Positions 1 to 8,010 of a stretch of 64,000 bases of DNA are shown here, piece after piece. The notes under the pieces were generated by a model. The model was not told the DNA's origin. It ran no database searches and was given only the letters and a program-made list of their open reading frames with translations. Made by a program: the position numbers and the translations under genes. How positions within the stretch are numbered: position 1 is the stretch's first letter; each line of letters opens with the position of its first letter. Source of the stretch: Lentzea nigeriaca (GTDB taxonomy: Bacteria; Actinomycetota; Actinomycetes; Mycobacteriales; Pseudonocardiaceae); the NCBI RefSeq assembly GCF_016907955.1, contig NZ_JAFBCX010000004.1:496001-560000 (forward strand). The letters run 5' to 3'.

Positions 1-449
1 GCCAGAAGTGGGCGCTGCCCGTGCTGATGTTCGTGTTCGCGGGTCTCGCCGTGCGCGGCATCATGAACGACTGGAACCCCAAGCAGGACGCGTTGATGAT
101 CACCGTGGTGTCCGCGGGGATCACCTGGGCGATGATCGCGTGGACCGCGCAGACGAACGCTTCCGCCGCGGCGTGCGGAATCGCGGTCGGTGTCGGGTGC
201 TTCGCGCACTACATCGGCGACGCGATCACCGAGCAGGGCTGCCCGATGCTGTGGCCGATCCCGATCATGGGCAGGACGTGGTACCCGGTGGCGCCGCCGA
301 AGATCATGCGGATGAAGACCGGCGGCGTGGTCGAGATGGCGATCGTCGGACCGATCGTGACGATCCTGTCGGTGTGGCTGGGACTGGCCGCGCTGCAGGC
401 CACGGGCGCTTTGCCGTTCCTCGACTGGGTAGATCTGCTGCCCATCTAA
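1..449 (+). CDS. YdjM-like membrane-bound metal-dependent hydrolase, 5' end missing
   Basis: The reading frame is open from base 3 to the TAA at 447-449, so the gene begins before the window. The visible ~148 residues hold several hydrophobic segments and the signature HYIGDAITEQGCPMLWPIPI, which matches the His/Asp-containing core of the DUF457/YdjM family of inner-membrane proteins annotated as metal-dependent hydrolases. The family's substrate is not established. A C-terminal transmembrane segment lies at about residues 120-140. About 90 bases separate it from the next gene. Family placement is fairly secure; hydrolase activity is only a database tradition. Confidence 0.75.
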   Translation, partial: QKWALPVLMFVFAGLAVRGIMNDWNPKQDALMITVVSAGITWAMIAWTAQTNASAAACGIAVGVGCFAHYIGDAITEQGCPMLWPIPIMGRTWYPVAPPKIMRMKTGGVVEMAIVGPIVTILSVWLGLAALQATGALPFLDWVDLLPI

Positions 450-541
450 ATCGTTCTCTCACCAGCCATTCAGCGGCTACCTGCGTCTCACCCGATCGGT
501 CTAGCCTCCACGAACCCGACCAATCGCGTGGAGGATCAACC

Positions 542-2050
542 GTGTCCGAAGTAGCCCGCCGCAGCTTCCTGCACGGCGCGAGCGCGCTTGGTCTGGCGGG
601 GGTGCTCAGCACCGGCCGTGCGTCGGCATCTTCCGGCTATCACTGGCTTTCCGGTGATCACCACACGCACACGCAGTACTCGTACGACGGCATGTACACG
701 ATCGAGCAGCAGATCCGCGGCGCGTTGCGGCACGGCACCGACTGGCTCGTGATCACCGACCACGGGCACGCGTCGCACGAGGCGCACTCCGTCGAGCCGA
801 CGGCCGCGGACATCCACCGCGCGCAGCAGAAGTTCCCGCATCTGCTGCTGTGGCAAGGCATGGAGTGGAACGTCCCCGGCGCCGAACACGCGACCCTCTT
901 CTTCGAGGACTGCCACGACGAGGCCGGTGTGCTGCGCGACTTCGAGCGGCAGTTCGACTGGCGGTTGAACGGGCAGGAAGCCTCCAGTCCCGCCAACGAG
1001 AAGAAGGCTCTCGACGCGATCCGCTGGCTGCAGACCAAGATCAGCAACGGCACCATGAAGTCCGCGCTGGTGTTCGTGAACCACCCGATGCGCAACGGCC
1101 GCGTGGCGCCCCACGAGCTGCGGAACATGCGCGACCTGGCTCCCGACATCGTTGTCGGCATGGAGGGCGCACCCGGCGCACAGGGCGACGGCGACCCGTT
1201 GCGCGGTCCCGGTGGCCACCGCGGCGGCTACGCGAACAGCGCCGGGTCGAACTCCTACCCGGCCTACCCGGCGGAGGCCTACCGCACGTACGGCGGCTTC
1301 GACTGGATGACGGCGCAGGTCGGCGGCGTGTGGGACTCGATGCTCGCCGAGGGTCTCGGCTGGTGGATCACGTCGAACTCCGACTCGCACTTCAACTCGC
1401 GCGACACGATCGTCCGCGTGCCGGAGCCCTCCACCCAGTTCGACCAGACCGGCAAGCACCTCGACCCGGTGGAGACCGGTCCGCCGCAGACCCTGCCGCC
1501 CTATGTCGACTTCTTCCCGTGCGAATTTTCCCGGACCGTCGTCGGCGCGACCCGGCGCACGCGCGGCGCCGTGATGGAGGGTCTGCGGGCTGGACGGGCA
1601 TGGGTTTCGCATGGCGGGCTGGTCGACGACCTGCGGTTCACCGTTCACGGCACCGGCGGCACCGAGACCATGGGCGGGCGGCTGCGCGTGCGGCGTGGAT
1701 CCGACGTGACGGTGCTGGTCAAGGCCCGTTTGGCGACACGCCCGAACAGCGCGGGATTCGTGCCGCGCCTCCGTCGTTTGGACCTCATCAAAGGCCTGGT
1801 AACCGGTCGGGCGTCGTCCGAAACGTTGTCCACGCCACATGTGAACGTCGAGCGTTCATACGAGCCGCGCTGGCACTATGCGGTCTTCACGCACACGTTC
1901 CGCAACGTCCGGGAGCCTTTTTACATCCGGTTGCGCGGAACCGACGGCAACCGTGGCGCGTTCGAACCGCAGGCGGACACTCCGGGAGCCGCGAACCCGT
2001 GGGAGGACCTGTGGTGCTACACCAACCCGATCTTCGTGGAGGTCAGGTGA
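542..2050 (+). CDS. Tat-exported PHP-domain (CehA/McbA-type) metallohydrolase
   Basis: The 502-residue product starts at GTG 542, 6 bases after GGAGGATC (532-539 region). The N-terminus has a twin-arginine signal (ARRSFLHGAS followed by a hydrophobic stretch and an Ala-rich cleavage region ASA). The mature part begins with the PHP metal-binding motif DHHTHTQYSYDG and continues with ITDHGH, GMEW, NHP and NSDSH, the usual His/Asp/Glu ligands of the CehA/McbA branch of PHP phosphoesterases. Such enzymes cleave phosphoester or carbamate bonds with two or three metals; the substrate here is unknown. The upstream in-frame extension to base 8 overlaps the previous gene and lacks a ribosome site. The stop overlaps the next start by GTGA. 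Confidence 0.85.
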   Translation: MSEVARRSFLHGASALGLAGVLSTGRASASSGYHWLSGDHHTHTQYSYDGMYTIEQQIRGALRHGTDWLVITDHGHASHEAHSVEPTAADIHRAQQKFPHLLLWQGMEWNVPGAEHATLFFEDCHDEAGVLRDFERQFDWRLNGQEASSPANEKKALDAIRWLQTKISNGTMKSALVFVNHPMRNGRVAPHELRNMRDLAPDIVVGMEGAPGAQGDGDPLRGPGGHRGGYANSAGSNSYPAYPAEAYRTYGGFDWMTAQVGGVWDSMLAEGLGWWITSNSDSHFNSRDTIVRVPEPSTQFDQTGKHLDPVETGPPQTLPPYVDFFPCEFSRTVVGATRRTRGAVMEGLRAGRAWVSHGGLVDDLRFTVHGTGGTETMGGRLRVRRGSDVTVLVKARLATRPNSAGFVPRLRRLDLIKGLVTGRASSETLSTPHVNVERSYEPRWHYAVFTHTFRNVREPFYIRLRGTDGNRGAFEPQADTPGAANPWEDLWCYTNPIFVEVR

Positions 2051-2529
2051 CCAGCACCTTCGTCGGCATCGACGCCGGCTACGAAAACCGCTGGGAAGCG
2101 GAGAAGATCGCACTGGAGCTGCACGACACCGTGCTGACCACGGCCCGAACGGTCGTGGTGCACGAGGTCGACGGCCACTACGCGATGTCCTTCCTGCTGC
2201 CCGTTCCCCCGTCCGACGCAGTGGTGAACTCGCTGGTCGAGCAGGGCTTCGGGGTCGCCGTGCGCGGTGCCGCGTCGGGGCGTCTGGCCGGTCCGGAGAC
2301 GCTGCGAGTAGGCGCCTCCGCTGCTGCCGAGGCCCACCAATACCGCCGCGAGGGACGCGCTCTGCGGTTCCAGGGCCAACGGTCGTTACGCGGCCGTCAC
2401 GGCGTCTCGGACATCCTCGCGTTCACGGCCATCGAGGCCGTCTTACCGCGTGGCGTGCACACCGTCGACACGCGCGGGAACCTCACACCGTTCTTCAAGG
2501 ACGGCAAGTTGGTGCTGGTCATCGACTAG
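2047..2529 (+). CDS. Hypothetical protein translationally coupled to the PHP hydrolase
   Basis: A 160-residue soluble protein starting at GTG 2047, which overlaps the stop of the PHP gene by four bases (GTGA), so the two are almost certainly co-translated. I do not recognise a family. The sequence has no signal peptide or membrane segment; it opens with TSTFVGIDAGYENRWEAEK and ends with a short beta-rich tail (NLTPFFKDGKLVLVID). Its coupling to an exported phosphoesterase-like enzyme suggests a linked role, but the partner is predicted to be secreted and this one cytosolic. Codon use is normal for the window. Confidence 0.7.
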   Translation: MTSTFVGIDAGYENRWEAEKIALELHDTVLTTARTVVVHEVDGHYAMSFLLPVPPSDAVVNSLVEQGFGVAVRGAASGRLAGPETLRVGASAAAEAHQYRREGRALRFQGQRSLRGRHGVSDILAFTAIEAVLPRGVHTVDTRGNLTPFFKDGKLVLVID

Positions 2530-2540
2530 GTTCTGCGGAT

Positions 2541-3485
2541 GTGCGTGACATCGCTGTCTTCAGTGGTTCTGCCCATCCGTCACTCGCCGAGGAGATCTGC
2601 CGTCATCTCGGCGTCGACCTGTCGCCCAGCCGCCTGACCCGGTTCGCCAACGACTGCCTCGAAGTGCAGCTGCAGGCGAACTGCCGGGAGCGGGACGTGT
2701 TCCTGATCCAGCCGTTGGTGCCGCCGGTGCAGGAACATCTCGTCGAACTGCTGCTGATGCTGGACGCTGCCCGTGGCGCCTCCGCAGCGCGCACGACCGT
2801 TGTGCTGCCCCACTACGCGTACGCGCGCTCCGACAAGAAGGACGCGCCGCGGATCTCCATCGGCGGACGGCTGGTCGCCGACCTGATGGTGGCCGCAGGG
2901 GCCTCGCGGGTGCTGGCGATGACGTTGCACTCGCCGCAGGTGCACGGCTTCTTCTCGGTGCCGGTAGATCACCTGCACGCTCTTCGTGAGCTGGCGGCGC
3001 ATTTTTCGGCCTACGACCTGTCGAACACGGTTGTGGTGTCGCCGGATCTGGGAAATGCCAAGGAGGCTGCGCACTTCGCGCGGATTCTCGGGCTGCCCGT
3101 CGCGGCCGGTGCCAAGCAGCGGTTCGCGGACGACAAGGTGCAGATCTCGACGGTGATCGGCGATGTGGCCGGGCGCGACGTGATCGTGCTGGACGACGAG
3201 ATCGCCAAGGGGTCGACGGTGATCGAGCTGCTGGACAAGCTGCGGGAGCGCGGAGCCGGGTCGATTCGGGTGGCCTGCACGCACGGGCTGTTCTCGTCCG
3301 GGGCGCTGGATCGCTTGCAGGCGTTCGACGACGTGCTGGAGATCGTCGCGACGAACACCGTGCCGATTCCCGCTTCGAAGGCCGTGCCGAAGTTGAAGGT
3401 GCTGTCGATCGCGCCGGCGATGGCGGAGGCGATGCGGCGGATCAACGTCGGCGAGTCGGTGTCGACGCTGTTCGAAGCGCCGTGA
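2541..3485 (+). CDS. prs: Ribose-phosphate pyrophosphokinase (PRPP synthetase) paralogue
   Basis: A 314-residue protein from GTG 2541, 11 bases after the previous stop. It aligns by eye along its whole length with class I PRPP synthetases: the ATP-binding stretch LPHYAYARSDKK, the region LHSPQVHGFFSVPVDHL with the conserved His, and the PRPP loop VIVLDDEIAKGSTV near residue 217. It would transfer pyrophosphate from ATP to ribose-5-phosphate for purine, pyrimidine, His and Trp synthesis. The PRPP loop reads DDEIAKGST where housekeeping enzymes usually have DDxIDTGGT, so this may be the second, variant copy that several actinomycetes carry. Overlaps the next gene by four bases. Confidence 0.88.
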   Translation: MRDIAVFSGSAHPSLAEEICRHLGVDLSPSRLTRFANDCLEVQLQANCRERDVFLIQPLVPPVQEHLVELLLMLDAARGASAARTTVVLPHYAYARSDKKDAPRISIGGRLVADLMVAAGASRVLAMTLHSPQVHGFFSVPVDHLHALRELAAHFSAYDLSNTVVVSPDLGNAKEAAHFARILGLPVAAGAKQRFADDKVQISTVIGDVAGRDVIVLDDEIAKGSTVIELLDKLRERGAGSIRVACTHGLFSSGALDRLQAFDDVLEIVATNTVPIPASKAVPKLKVLSIAPAMAEAMRRINVGESVSTLFEAP

Positions 3486-3787
3486 CCATGGGGACGCCGC
3501 CGGACGAGAACCGCCGCGAAGAGCTGCGCGACCGGTACAAGCGCGCCGAGACGGAGGCGCGAACCGCCGGCCTGCCGCTGAGCCGCGAGCAGCTCACGGC
3601 CCTGGTGGAGTTCGTCGACGCGCTCGTGATCGAGGAAGGCTGCGACCACACACTTCGCCACACACTTCGCTGGGTGGGCGAACAGAGCCTCGCGCCGGAT
3701 CCGATCGTTGCCGCACTGGAGGAACTCGGTGGCTTCTGCGACTGCGAGGTCGTCATGAACTGCGATCCGGAGGATGTTTTCGGCTAG
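3482..3787 (+). CDS. DUF2695 family protein
   Basis: A 101-residue protein starting at GTG 3482, overlapping the PRPP synthetase stop (GTGA), hence coupled to it. The C-terminal half carries the DUF2695 signature: CDHTLRHTLRWV, then a conserved Pro-rich linker and GGFCDCEVVMN close to the end. The paired Cys residues suggest a metal site, but no function is known for the family. It ends four bases before the convergent TetR gene stop, so the two genes meet tail to tail (overlap 3784-3787). Confidence 0.78.
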   Translation: MTMGTPPDENRREELRDRYKRAETEARTAGLPLSREQLTALVEFVDALVIEEGCDHTLRHTLRWVGEQSLAPDPIVAALEELGGFCDCEVVMNCDPEDVFG

Positions 3788-4425
3788 GGCTTGAGGTGAG
3801 CGAGCGCCGTGATCAGACGCTCGGCCACGTCGGCCGGCCCCGGCATCTTGCGCACCACGGCTCGTTGGTGCGCAAGGCCGTGCAACCCCAGCCACAACGC
3901 GACCGCATCGCCGTAGAGGTCGTCGCTGCCGTACGCGATCCCTTGTGCCACACAGGCTTCGAGCACGTCGGCGAGCAATGTGAGCGCCTCGGCGCCCAGT
4001 GACTCCAGGTCGGCGTCGCTGATCGACGTGTCGTCCACCGACGGGGTCCACAGGCCGCCGAACATGATCCGGTAGCGCTGCGGGTGCTCCCTGGCCAGTT
4101 CGAGATAGGCGTTGCACACCGCGAACAGCCTGGTGCGCGCGTCCTGACCGGCGTGCTCGTCGGCCTCGCGGAGGGCCGTCGCCAGCCGGTCCATCTCCCG
4201 CTGCACCACGGCCAGCATGATCGACGGCTGGTCCGCGAAGTGCGCGTAGATCGACGGCGCGGCGATGCCCGCCTTGCGGGCGACCGAGCGCAGCGTGACC
4301 GCGCGTTCGTCGCCGCCCTCGTCCAGCAGGGCCACGGCCGCGGCGATGATCTCTTCCCGCAGCTTGCCGCCCTCACCTCGACGGTTGCGCTTGCGCGGTT
4401 CGGTGGTCGTCACGGCCGTAACCAT
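3784..4425 (-). CDS. TetR/AcrR family transcriptional regulator
   Basis: 213 residues from ATG (complement of 4423-4425). The N-terminal ~60 residues are a TetR DNA-binding domain: REEIIAAAVALLDEGG, then the helix-turn-helix RSVARKAGIAAPSIYAHFADQPSIMLAVV. The C-terminal half is the ligand-binding domain of the WHG/TetR_C_13 type (LELAREHPQRYRIMFGG). It is divergent from the reductase gene at 4519, and three repeats lie in the 93-base gap between them, so it probably represses that gene and itself. The inducer is not predictable. Confidence 0.88.
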   Translation of the reverse strand: MVTAVTTTEPRKRNRRGEGGKLREEIIAAAVALLDEGGDERAVTLRSVARKAGIAAPSIYAHFADQPSIMLAVVQREMDRLATALREADEHAGQDARTRLFAVCNAYLELAREHPQRYRIMFGGLWTPSVDDTSISDADLESLGAEALTLLADVLEACVAQGIAYGSDDLYGDAVALWLGLHGLAHQRAVVRKMPGPADVAERLITALAHLKP

Positions 4426-4437
4426 ACACCTGAAAGT

Positions 4438-4494
4438 TTATGAGCGTTAGGTCTTGCGGTCGTTTACTTACGGGCGTTAGCTTACGTCTGTCAG
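4438..4494. promoter_or_regulatory. Three 13-bp direct repeats, candidate TetR operators
   Basis: In the gap between the divergent TetR and reductase genes the 13-mers TTATGAGCGTTAG (4438-4450), TTACGGGCGTTAG (4468-4480) and TTACGTCTGTCAG (4482-4494) fit a consensus TTAYGnnYGTYAG. The middle copy has a partly symmetric core (ACGGGCGT). The copies are spaced 30 and 14 bases start to start. Their position over both probable promoters suggests operators for the adjacent TetR protein. Confidence 0.45.
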
Positions 4495-4518
4495 CACACG
4501 AGACCTGAGGAGCTTCCG

Positions 4519-5556
4519 ATGACCACCGCCACCGAGATCGTCCTGCCGGGCGTCGTCGAGCCGGACGGCCTGCACGTGCGGGTCCGTGACCTGCCGGCGC
4601 CGGGCGAGGGCCAGGTCGTCCTGCGCATGGACGCGACCGGCGTCTCGTTCGCCGAGCAGCAGATGCGCCTGGGCAAGTACTTCGACCAGCCGCCGTTCCC
4701 GTTCGTGCCCGGCTACGACGTGGTCGGCACGGTCGTCGCCGTCGGCCCCGGCGTGGACCCCTCGCTGAAGTCGCACCGGTTCGCCGCGGTCACCAAGGTC
4801 GGCGGGTGGGCCAGCCACCTGATCGTCGAGGCCGCCGACCTCGTGCCGGTGCCGGACCACGTGGACGCGGCCGCCGCGGAAACCGTTGTGGTCAACGGCG
4901 TCACGGCGTGGCAGATGATGTACCGCACCGCGAAGGTCAAGCGCGGCAACACGATCGTCGTGCTGGGTGCCAACGGTGGCGTGGGCTCGACGTTGGTGCA
5001 GCTCGCTCGCCACGCCGGGATCAAGGTGATCGGCACGGCTTCGACTCGCCACCACGACGCGGTGCGCGCGCTCGGAGCGATCCCGGTGGACTACCGCGAC
5101 CCGCACATGTACCGCCGGATCCGCGAGCTCGCGCCCGATGGCGTGGACGCGGTGTTCGACCACGTCGGCGGCGCGGGCCTGCACGAGTCGTGGCGGTTGC
5201 TGCGCCGGGGCGGCACGTTGGTCAACTACGGCTCGGCCGCCACGAAGGACGAGCCCGGCAACGCGATGCTGCCGGTGCTGAAGCTGTTCGGCCGCCTGCT
5301 GTTGTGGAACCTGCTGCCCAACGGCAAGCGCGCGGGCTTCTACAACTTCTGGGCCGGCAAGCGGTTCCGTCCCGCCGCGTTCCGCGCCCGGCTGGCCGAG
5401 GACCTCTCGGCCGTGCTGCGCCTGGTCGGCGCCGGCGTGCTCACGCCGCAGATCGCCGCGCGCATCCCGTTGCCGGAAGCAGCCGCCGCCCTGGCGCTGG
5501 CCGAGTCGCGCACCGTGCTGGGCAAGGTCGTCATCGTTCCGGAGGTCTCGTCATGA
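4519..5556 (+). CDS. Medium-chain (quinone-oxidoreductase-type) NAD(P)-dependent reductase
   Basis: 345 residues from ATG 4519, preceded by TGAGGAG eight bases upstream. It has the two-domain MDR fold: a GroES-like N-terminal domain (PFPFVPGYDVVGTVVAVG at about residues 58-75) and a Rossmann domain with the nucleotide motif VLGANGGVGSTLVQLARHAG. The zinc-binding residues of classical alcohol dehydrogenases are absent, which places it with zinc-independent quinone oxidoreductase or enoyl reductase types. The substrate is unknown. It is divergent from, and probably controlled by, the TetR gene at 3784. A 22-codon ORF overlaps its stop. Confidence 0.85.
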   Translation: MTTATEIVLPGVVEPDGLHVRVRDLPAPGEGQVVLRMDATGVSFAEQQMRLGKYFDQPPFPFVPGYDVVGTVVAVGPGVDPSLKSHRFAAVTKVGGWASHLIVEAADLVPVPDHVDAAAAETVVVNGVTAWQMMYRTAKVKRGNTIVVLGANGGVGSTLVQLARHAGIKVIGTASTRHHDAVRALGAIPVDYRDPHMYRRIRELAPDGVDAVFDHVGGAGLHESWRLLRRGGTLVNYGSAATKDEPGNAMLPVLKLFGRLLLWNLLPNGKRAGFYNFWAGKRFRPAAFRARLAEDLSAVLRLVGAGVLTPQIAARIPLPEAAAALALAESRTVLGKVVIVPEVSS

Positions 5557-5621
5557 TCGCCGCCGAACGGACCGCACACCGGACCTTGCGTTCCTGGAGC
5601 CCGCCGCCTGGATTCCGTTGA
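5553..5621 (+). CDS. Very short ORF coupled to the reductase, possibly a gene remnant
   Basis: ATG 5553 overlaps the reductase stop as ATGA and opens a 22-codon frame ending at 5621 (MIAAERTAHRTLRSWSPPPG then FR). Another frame across the same bases reads FLEPAAWIPLTGRPSF, which looks more protein-like, so this may be the stub of a truncated downstream gene whose rest has been lost. I cannot identify a family. Low confidence that any product is made. Confidence 0.25.
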   Translation: MIAAERTAHRTLRSWSPPPGFR

Positions 5622-5636
5622 CCGGTAGGCCTTCGT

Positions 5637-6944
5637 TCAGCCGGCGGTGGAGCAGGTCACGGCCGGGCGGGCGGGTTCGGGGCCGGCGGCGACGAACCCG
5701 AACGTGGTGGTTCCTCCGGTGGGGAGCACGGCGTTGTGGCCGGCGTTGGTGACGGTCACCGAGGTCGCTTTCTGGGTCAGGGTGCCGTTCCACAGGTTGC
5801 CGATGGTGTGGCCCGCAGGTGGTTGCCACGTGACGGTCCAGCCGCTGAGGCCGCGCGGGCTGGTGTTGCGCACGGTCACCTCGACCTGGTAGCCGCCAGG
5901 CCATGAGTTGGTCACCTCGTAGCGGGCATCGCAGGCGGTCGTGGCCGTGGGTGTGGTCGTGGTGGGGTTGGCCTGGGCACTGCCTGACCGATCGCCCTGC
6001 ACGACACTGCCGATCACGACACCGGCGGCGACCAGGGCGGCCGCACCGGCGACCATCGCGATCACCCGGCGTGGCAAGTGCCGGCGCACCACGAGCAGCC
6101 GTGTCCCGCTCCTCGGGGCCTGTGTGGGCAACGGCAGTCCCTCCGCGACCGCGGCGAGCAGCTTGTGGGCCTCGGCCATCGTCGGGCGTTCGGCCGCGTC
6201 CCGGTGCAGGAGGCGCAGCAGCACCTCGCCGAGCGGGCCACCCGACCTCGGCGGCTCGATCTCCGCGCGAACCACGCGTTGCAGGAGCGCGTAGGGATTT
6301 TCGTCCACACCGAACGGCGGCGTGCCCTCCAGCGCCGCGTAGAGGGTCGCGCCGAGGGAGAACACGTCCGAGGCGAACGTCGCCGCCTCACCCGCCGCCA
6401 CCTCCGGCGCGAGGAAAGCCGGCGTGCCGACGATCAGGCGGGCATCGGTCACCGTGCCCTCGCCGACCGCGCGGGCGATGCCGAAGTCGGTGATCTTCGC
6501 GATGTCGTCCTCTTCCGCGACCAGGACGTTGAACGTCGAGACGTCCCGGTGCACGATGCCCTCGGCGTGTGCCGCCGCCAGCGCTGCGGCGACCTGCCGT
6601 CCCACGTCCGCGACCACGCCCGGCGGCAGTGCGCCCCGTTCGGCGATCAGCGCCGCGAGGCTGCGGGAGGGCAGGTACTCCAGCACCAGGCAGGGCTTGC
6701 CGTCGTGCTCGACGACGTCGTACACGCTGATCGCGTGCGGGTGACGCAACCGGCCGGCGACCCGGCCCTCGCGCAGCATCTGCGCCACCGCGTCCGGGGA
6801 CCGCCGGTCCGCGTTGAGCAGCTTGACGGCGACCACACGGCCGACCTGCTCGTCGCGCGCCTGCCAGACCACCCCCATGGACCCGTGTCCGATCGACGAC
6901 ATCAGCCGGTACCGCTCGGCGATGATCTCTCCCTGCTCCGGCAC
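5637..6944 (-). CDS. Transmembrane Ser/Thr protein kinase with cellulose-binding (CBM2) ectodomain
   Basis: 435 residues. Residues 10-270 are a PknB-type kinase domain: glycine loop IGHGSMGVV, VAVK with Lys41, HRD at 132-134, DFG at 153-155, GTPAFLAPE. A single membrane helix spans about 293-315. A Thr/Pro linker leads to residues 338-435, which match a family 2 carbohydrate-binding module (YEVTNSWPGGYQVEVTVRN, SGWTVTWQ, LWNGTL, NAGHNAVLPTGGTTTFGF). It would sense polysaccharide outside and phosphorylate proteins inside. The catalytic loop reads HRDVSTFN: the usual Lys two residues after the catalytic Asp is Ser136, so activity is uncertain. The bases are clear at 6524-6556. It stands alone on the minus strand. 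Confidence 0.87.
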   Translation of the reverse strand: MPEQGEIIAERYRLMSSIGHGSMGVVWQARDEQVGRVVAVKLLNADRRSPDAVAQMLREGRVAGRLRHPHAISVYDVVEHDGKPCLVLEYLPSRSLAALIAERGALPPGVVADVGRQVAAALAAAHAEGIVHRDVSTFNVLVAEEDDIAKITDFGIARAVGEGTVTDARLIVGTPAFLAPEVAAGEAATFASDVFSLGATLYAALEGTPPFGVDENPYALLQRVVRAEIEPPRSGGPLGEVLLRLLHRDAAERPTMAEAHKLLAAVAEGLPLPTQAPRSGTRLLVVRRHLPRRVIAMVAGAAALVAAGVVIGSVVQGDRSGSAQANPTTTTPTATTACDARYEVTNSWPGGYQVEVTVRNTSPRGLSGWTVTWQPPAGHTIGNLWNGTLTQKATSVTVTNAGHNAVLPTGGTTTFGFVAAGPEPARPAVTCSTAG

Positions 6945-6988
6945 ATGTCGACGCTACTTGGCCGAGCCGACCGTCGGCCACCTCCGGT

Positions 6989-7324
6989 TTAGAGCTGCAC
7001 GCGCACCGTGACGCGGCCTTTGTCGTCACGGTGCGATGTCGCGTGCCCGGTCCGTTGCGTGCCATCGAGTTCCAACGTGAGCGGGCCGCCTTCGCCGTTG
7101 AAGTTGCGCCACCACGTCTTGTCGTCCGGCATCATCACCTGGATGCTCACGACGTCGCCTTCCCGTTGGTAGCCAACAGGTGTGGAGAACGTGCGGCCGG
7201 ACCGCCGTCCGGTGTAGGACACGATGGTGACGCCCTTGCGCACCAGCTTCCCCACGAGCGGTGCGTTGCGCAGTCCGACCATCGCCTTGTTCACGCGGCG
7301 CACCCACGGTCCCTTGAAGTCCAT
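6989..7324 (-). CDS. Deazaflavin (F420)-dependent nitroreductase/quinone reductase family protein
   Basis: 111 residues from ATG (complement of 7322-7324). The sequence MDFKGPWVRRVNKAMVGL, then LVRKGVTIVSYTGRRSGRTFSTPVGY and WWRNFNGEGGPLTLELDG, matches the short split-barrel F420H2-dependent quinone reductase/nitroreductase family (the Ddn group). Members reduce quinones or nitro-aromatics with reduced F420; the natural substrate here is unknown. It is divergent from a TetR gene, with a 24-bp palindrome between them. Confidence 0.78.
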   Translation of the reverse strand: MDFKGPWVRRVNKAMVGLRNAPLVGKLVRKGVTIVSYTGRRSGRTFSTPVGYQREGDVVSIQVMMPDDKTWWRNFNGEGGPLTLELDGTQRTGHATSHRDDKGRVTVRVQL

Positions 7325-7343
7325 GGCGTCCAACGTAGCCTGA

Positions 7344-7367
7344 CAAGTGGAGACCCCCGTCCACTTG
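7344..7367. promoter_or_regulatory. Palindromic operator between reductase and TetR genes
   Basis: A perfect inverted repeat, CAAGTGGA (7344-7351) and TCCACTTG (7360-7367), separated by GACCCCCG. It lies 20 bases upstream of the minus-strand reductase start and 17 bases before the plus-strand TetR start, the position expected of an autoregulated TetR operator. Confidence 0.65.
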
Positions 7368-7384
7368 GCTCGAAGTGAGAAGAA

Positions 7385-7999
7385 ATGACCGCCTCGCAGT
7401 CTCAGTTGCGTGCCGACGCACAGGAAAACCGCGCACGGGTCCTGGCCGTCGCAAGGGAGTTGTTCGCCGAGCGCGGGATCGACGTGCCGATGGCGGCGAT
7501 CGCCCGCCGTGCGGGCGTTGGGGTGGCGACGTTGTACCGGCGCTTCCCCACCAAGGAATCGCTGGTCATGGAGGCGTTCACCGAACAGTTCGCCCACTGC
7601 CAGGCCGTCATCGACAAGGCACTGCTGGACGAGGACCCGTGGCGCGGCTTCCGCACGGTGATCGAGAACGTGTGCCTGCTGCAGGCCACCGACCGCGGGT
7701 TCACCGCGGCCTTCGTCTCGACGTTCCCCGAACTGCACTCCGAGGTGCGGGACAGGACGTGGGAGGGCTTCGCCGCACTGGTGGAGCGGGCGAAGGAAAG
7801 CGGGCAGCTCCGGGCGGACTTCTCGCCGCATGACCTGACGCTGGTGCTCCTGGCCAACAGCGGTCTCGCGGGCGTGCCGGTGGAAATGGCGGTGGCGGCG
7901 TCGCAGCGCCTGGTCGCCTACCTGCTCGAAGCGTTCCGGACCGGCACGGACGCGCTGCCGCCGCCCGTGCCGCTCAGCCTGGACCTGGTGCTTTGCTAG
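7385..7999 (+). CDS. TetR/AcrR family transcriptional regulator
   Basis: 204 residues from ATG 7385. Residues 10-60 form the TetR helix-turn-helix domain (RARVLAVARELFAERG, MAAIARRAGVGVATLYRRFPTKESLV). The C-terminal domain (about 80-195) is of the type common in regulators of oxidoreductases (FRTVIENVCLLQATDRGFTAAFV). The palindrome at 7344-7367 directly precedes the gene, so it is likely autoregulated and represses the divergent F420-type reductase. The ligand is unknown. Confidence 0.87.
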   Translation: MTASQSQLRADAQENRARVLAVARELFAERGIDVPMAAIARRAGVGVATLYRRFPTKESLVMEAFTEQFAHCQAVIDKALLDEDPWRGFRTVIENVCLLQATDRGFTAAFVSTFPELHSEVRDRTWEGFAALVERAKESGQLRADFSPHDLTLVLLANSGLAGVPVEMAVAASQRLVAYLLEAFRTGTDALPPPVPLSLDLVLC

Positions 8000-8010
8000 C
8001 CCGACTGTGT

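Noticed and set aside
8-541. N-terminal extension of the PHP hydrolase frame back to base 8
   Set aside because: It overlaps the YdjM-like gene in another phase, has low-quality coding sequence and would bury the Tat signal; the ribosome site and the signal both point to GTG 542.
536-1840. 434-codon minus-strand frame over the PHP gene
   Set aside because: Antisense shadow; no domain, and the plus strand has an intact Tat signal and metal motifs.
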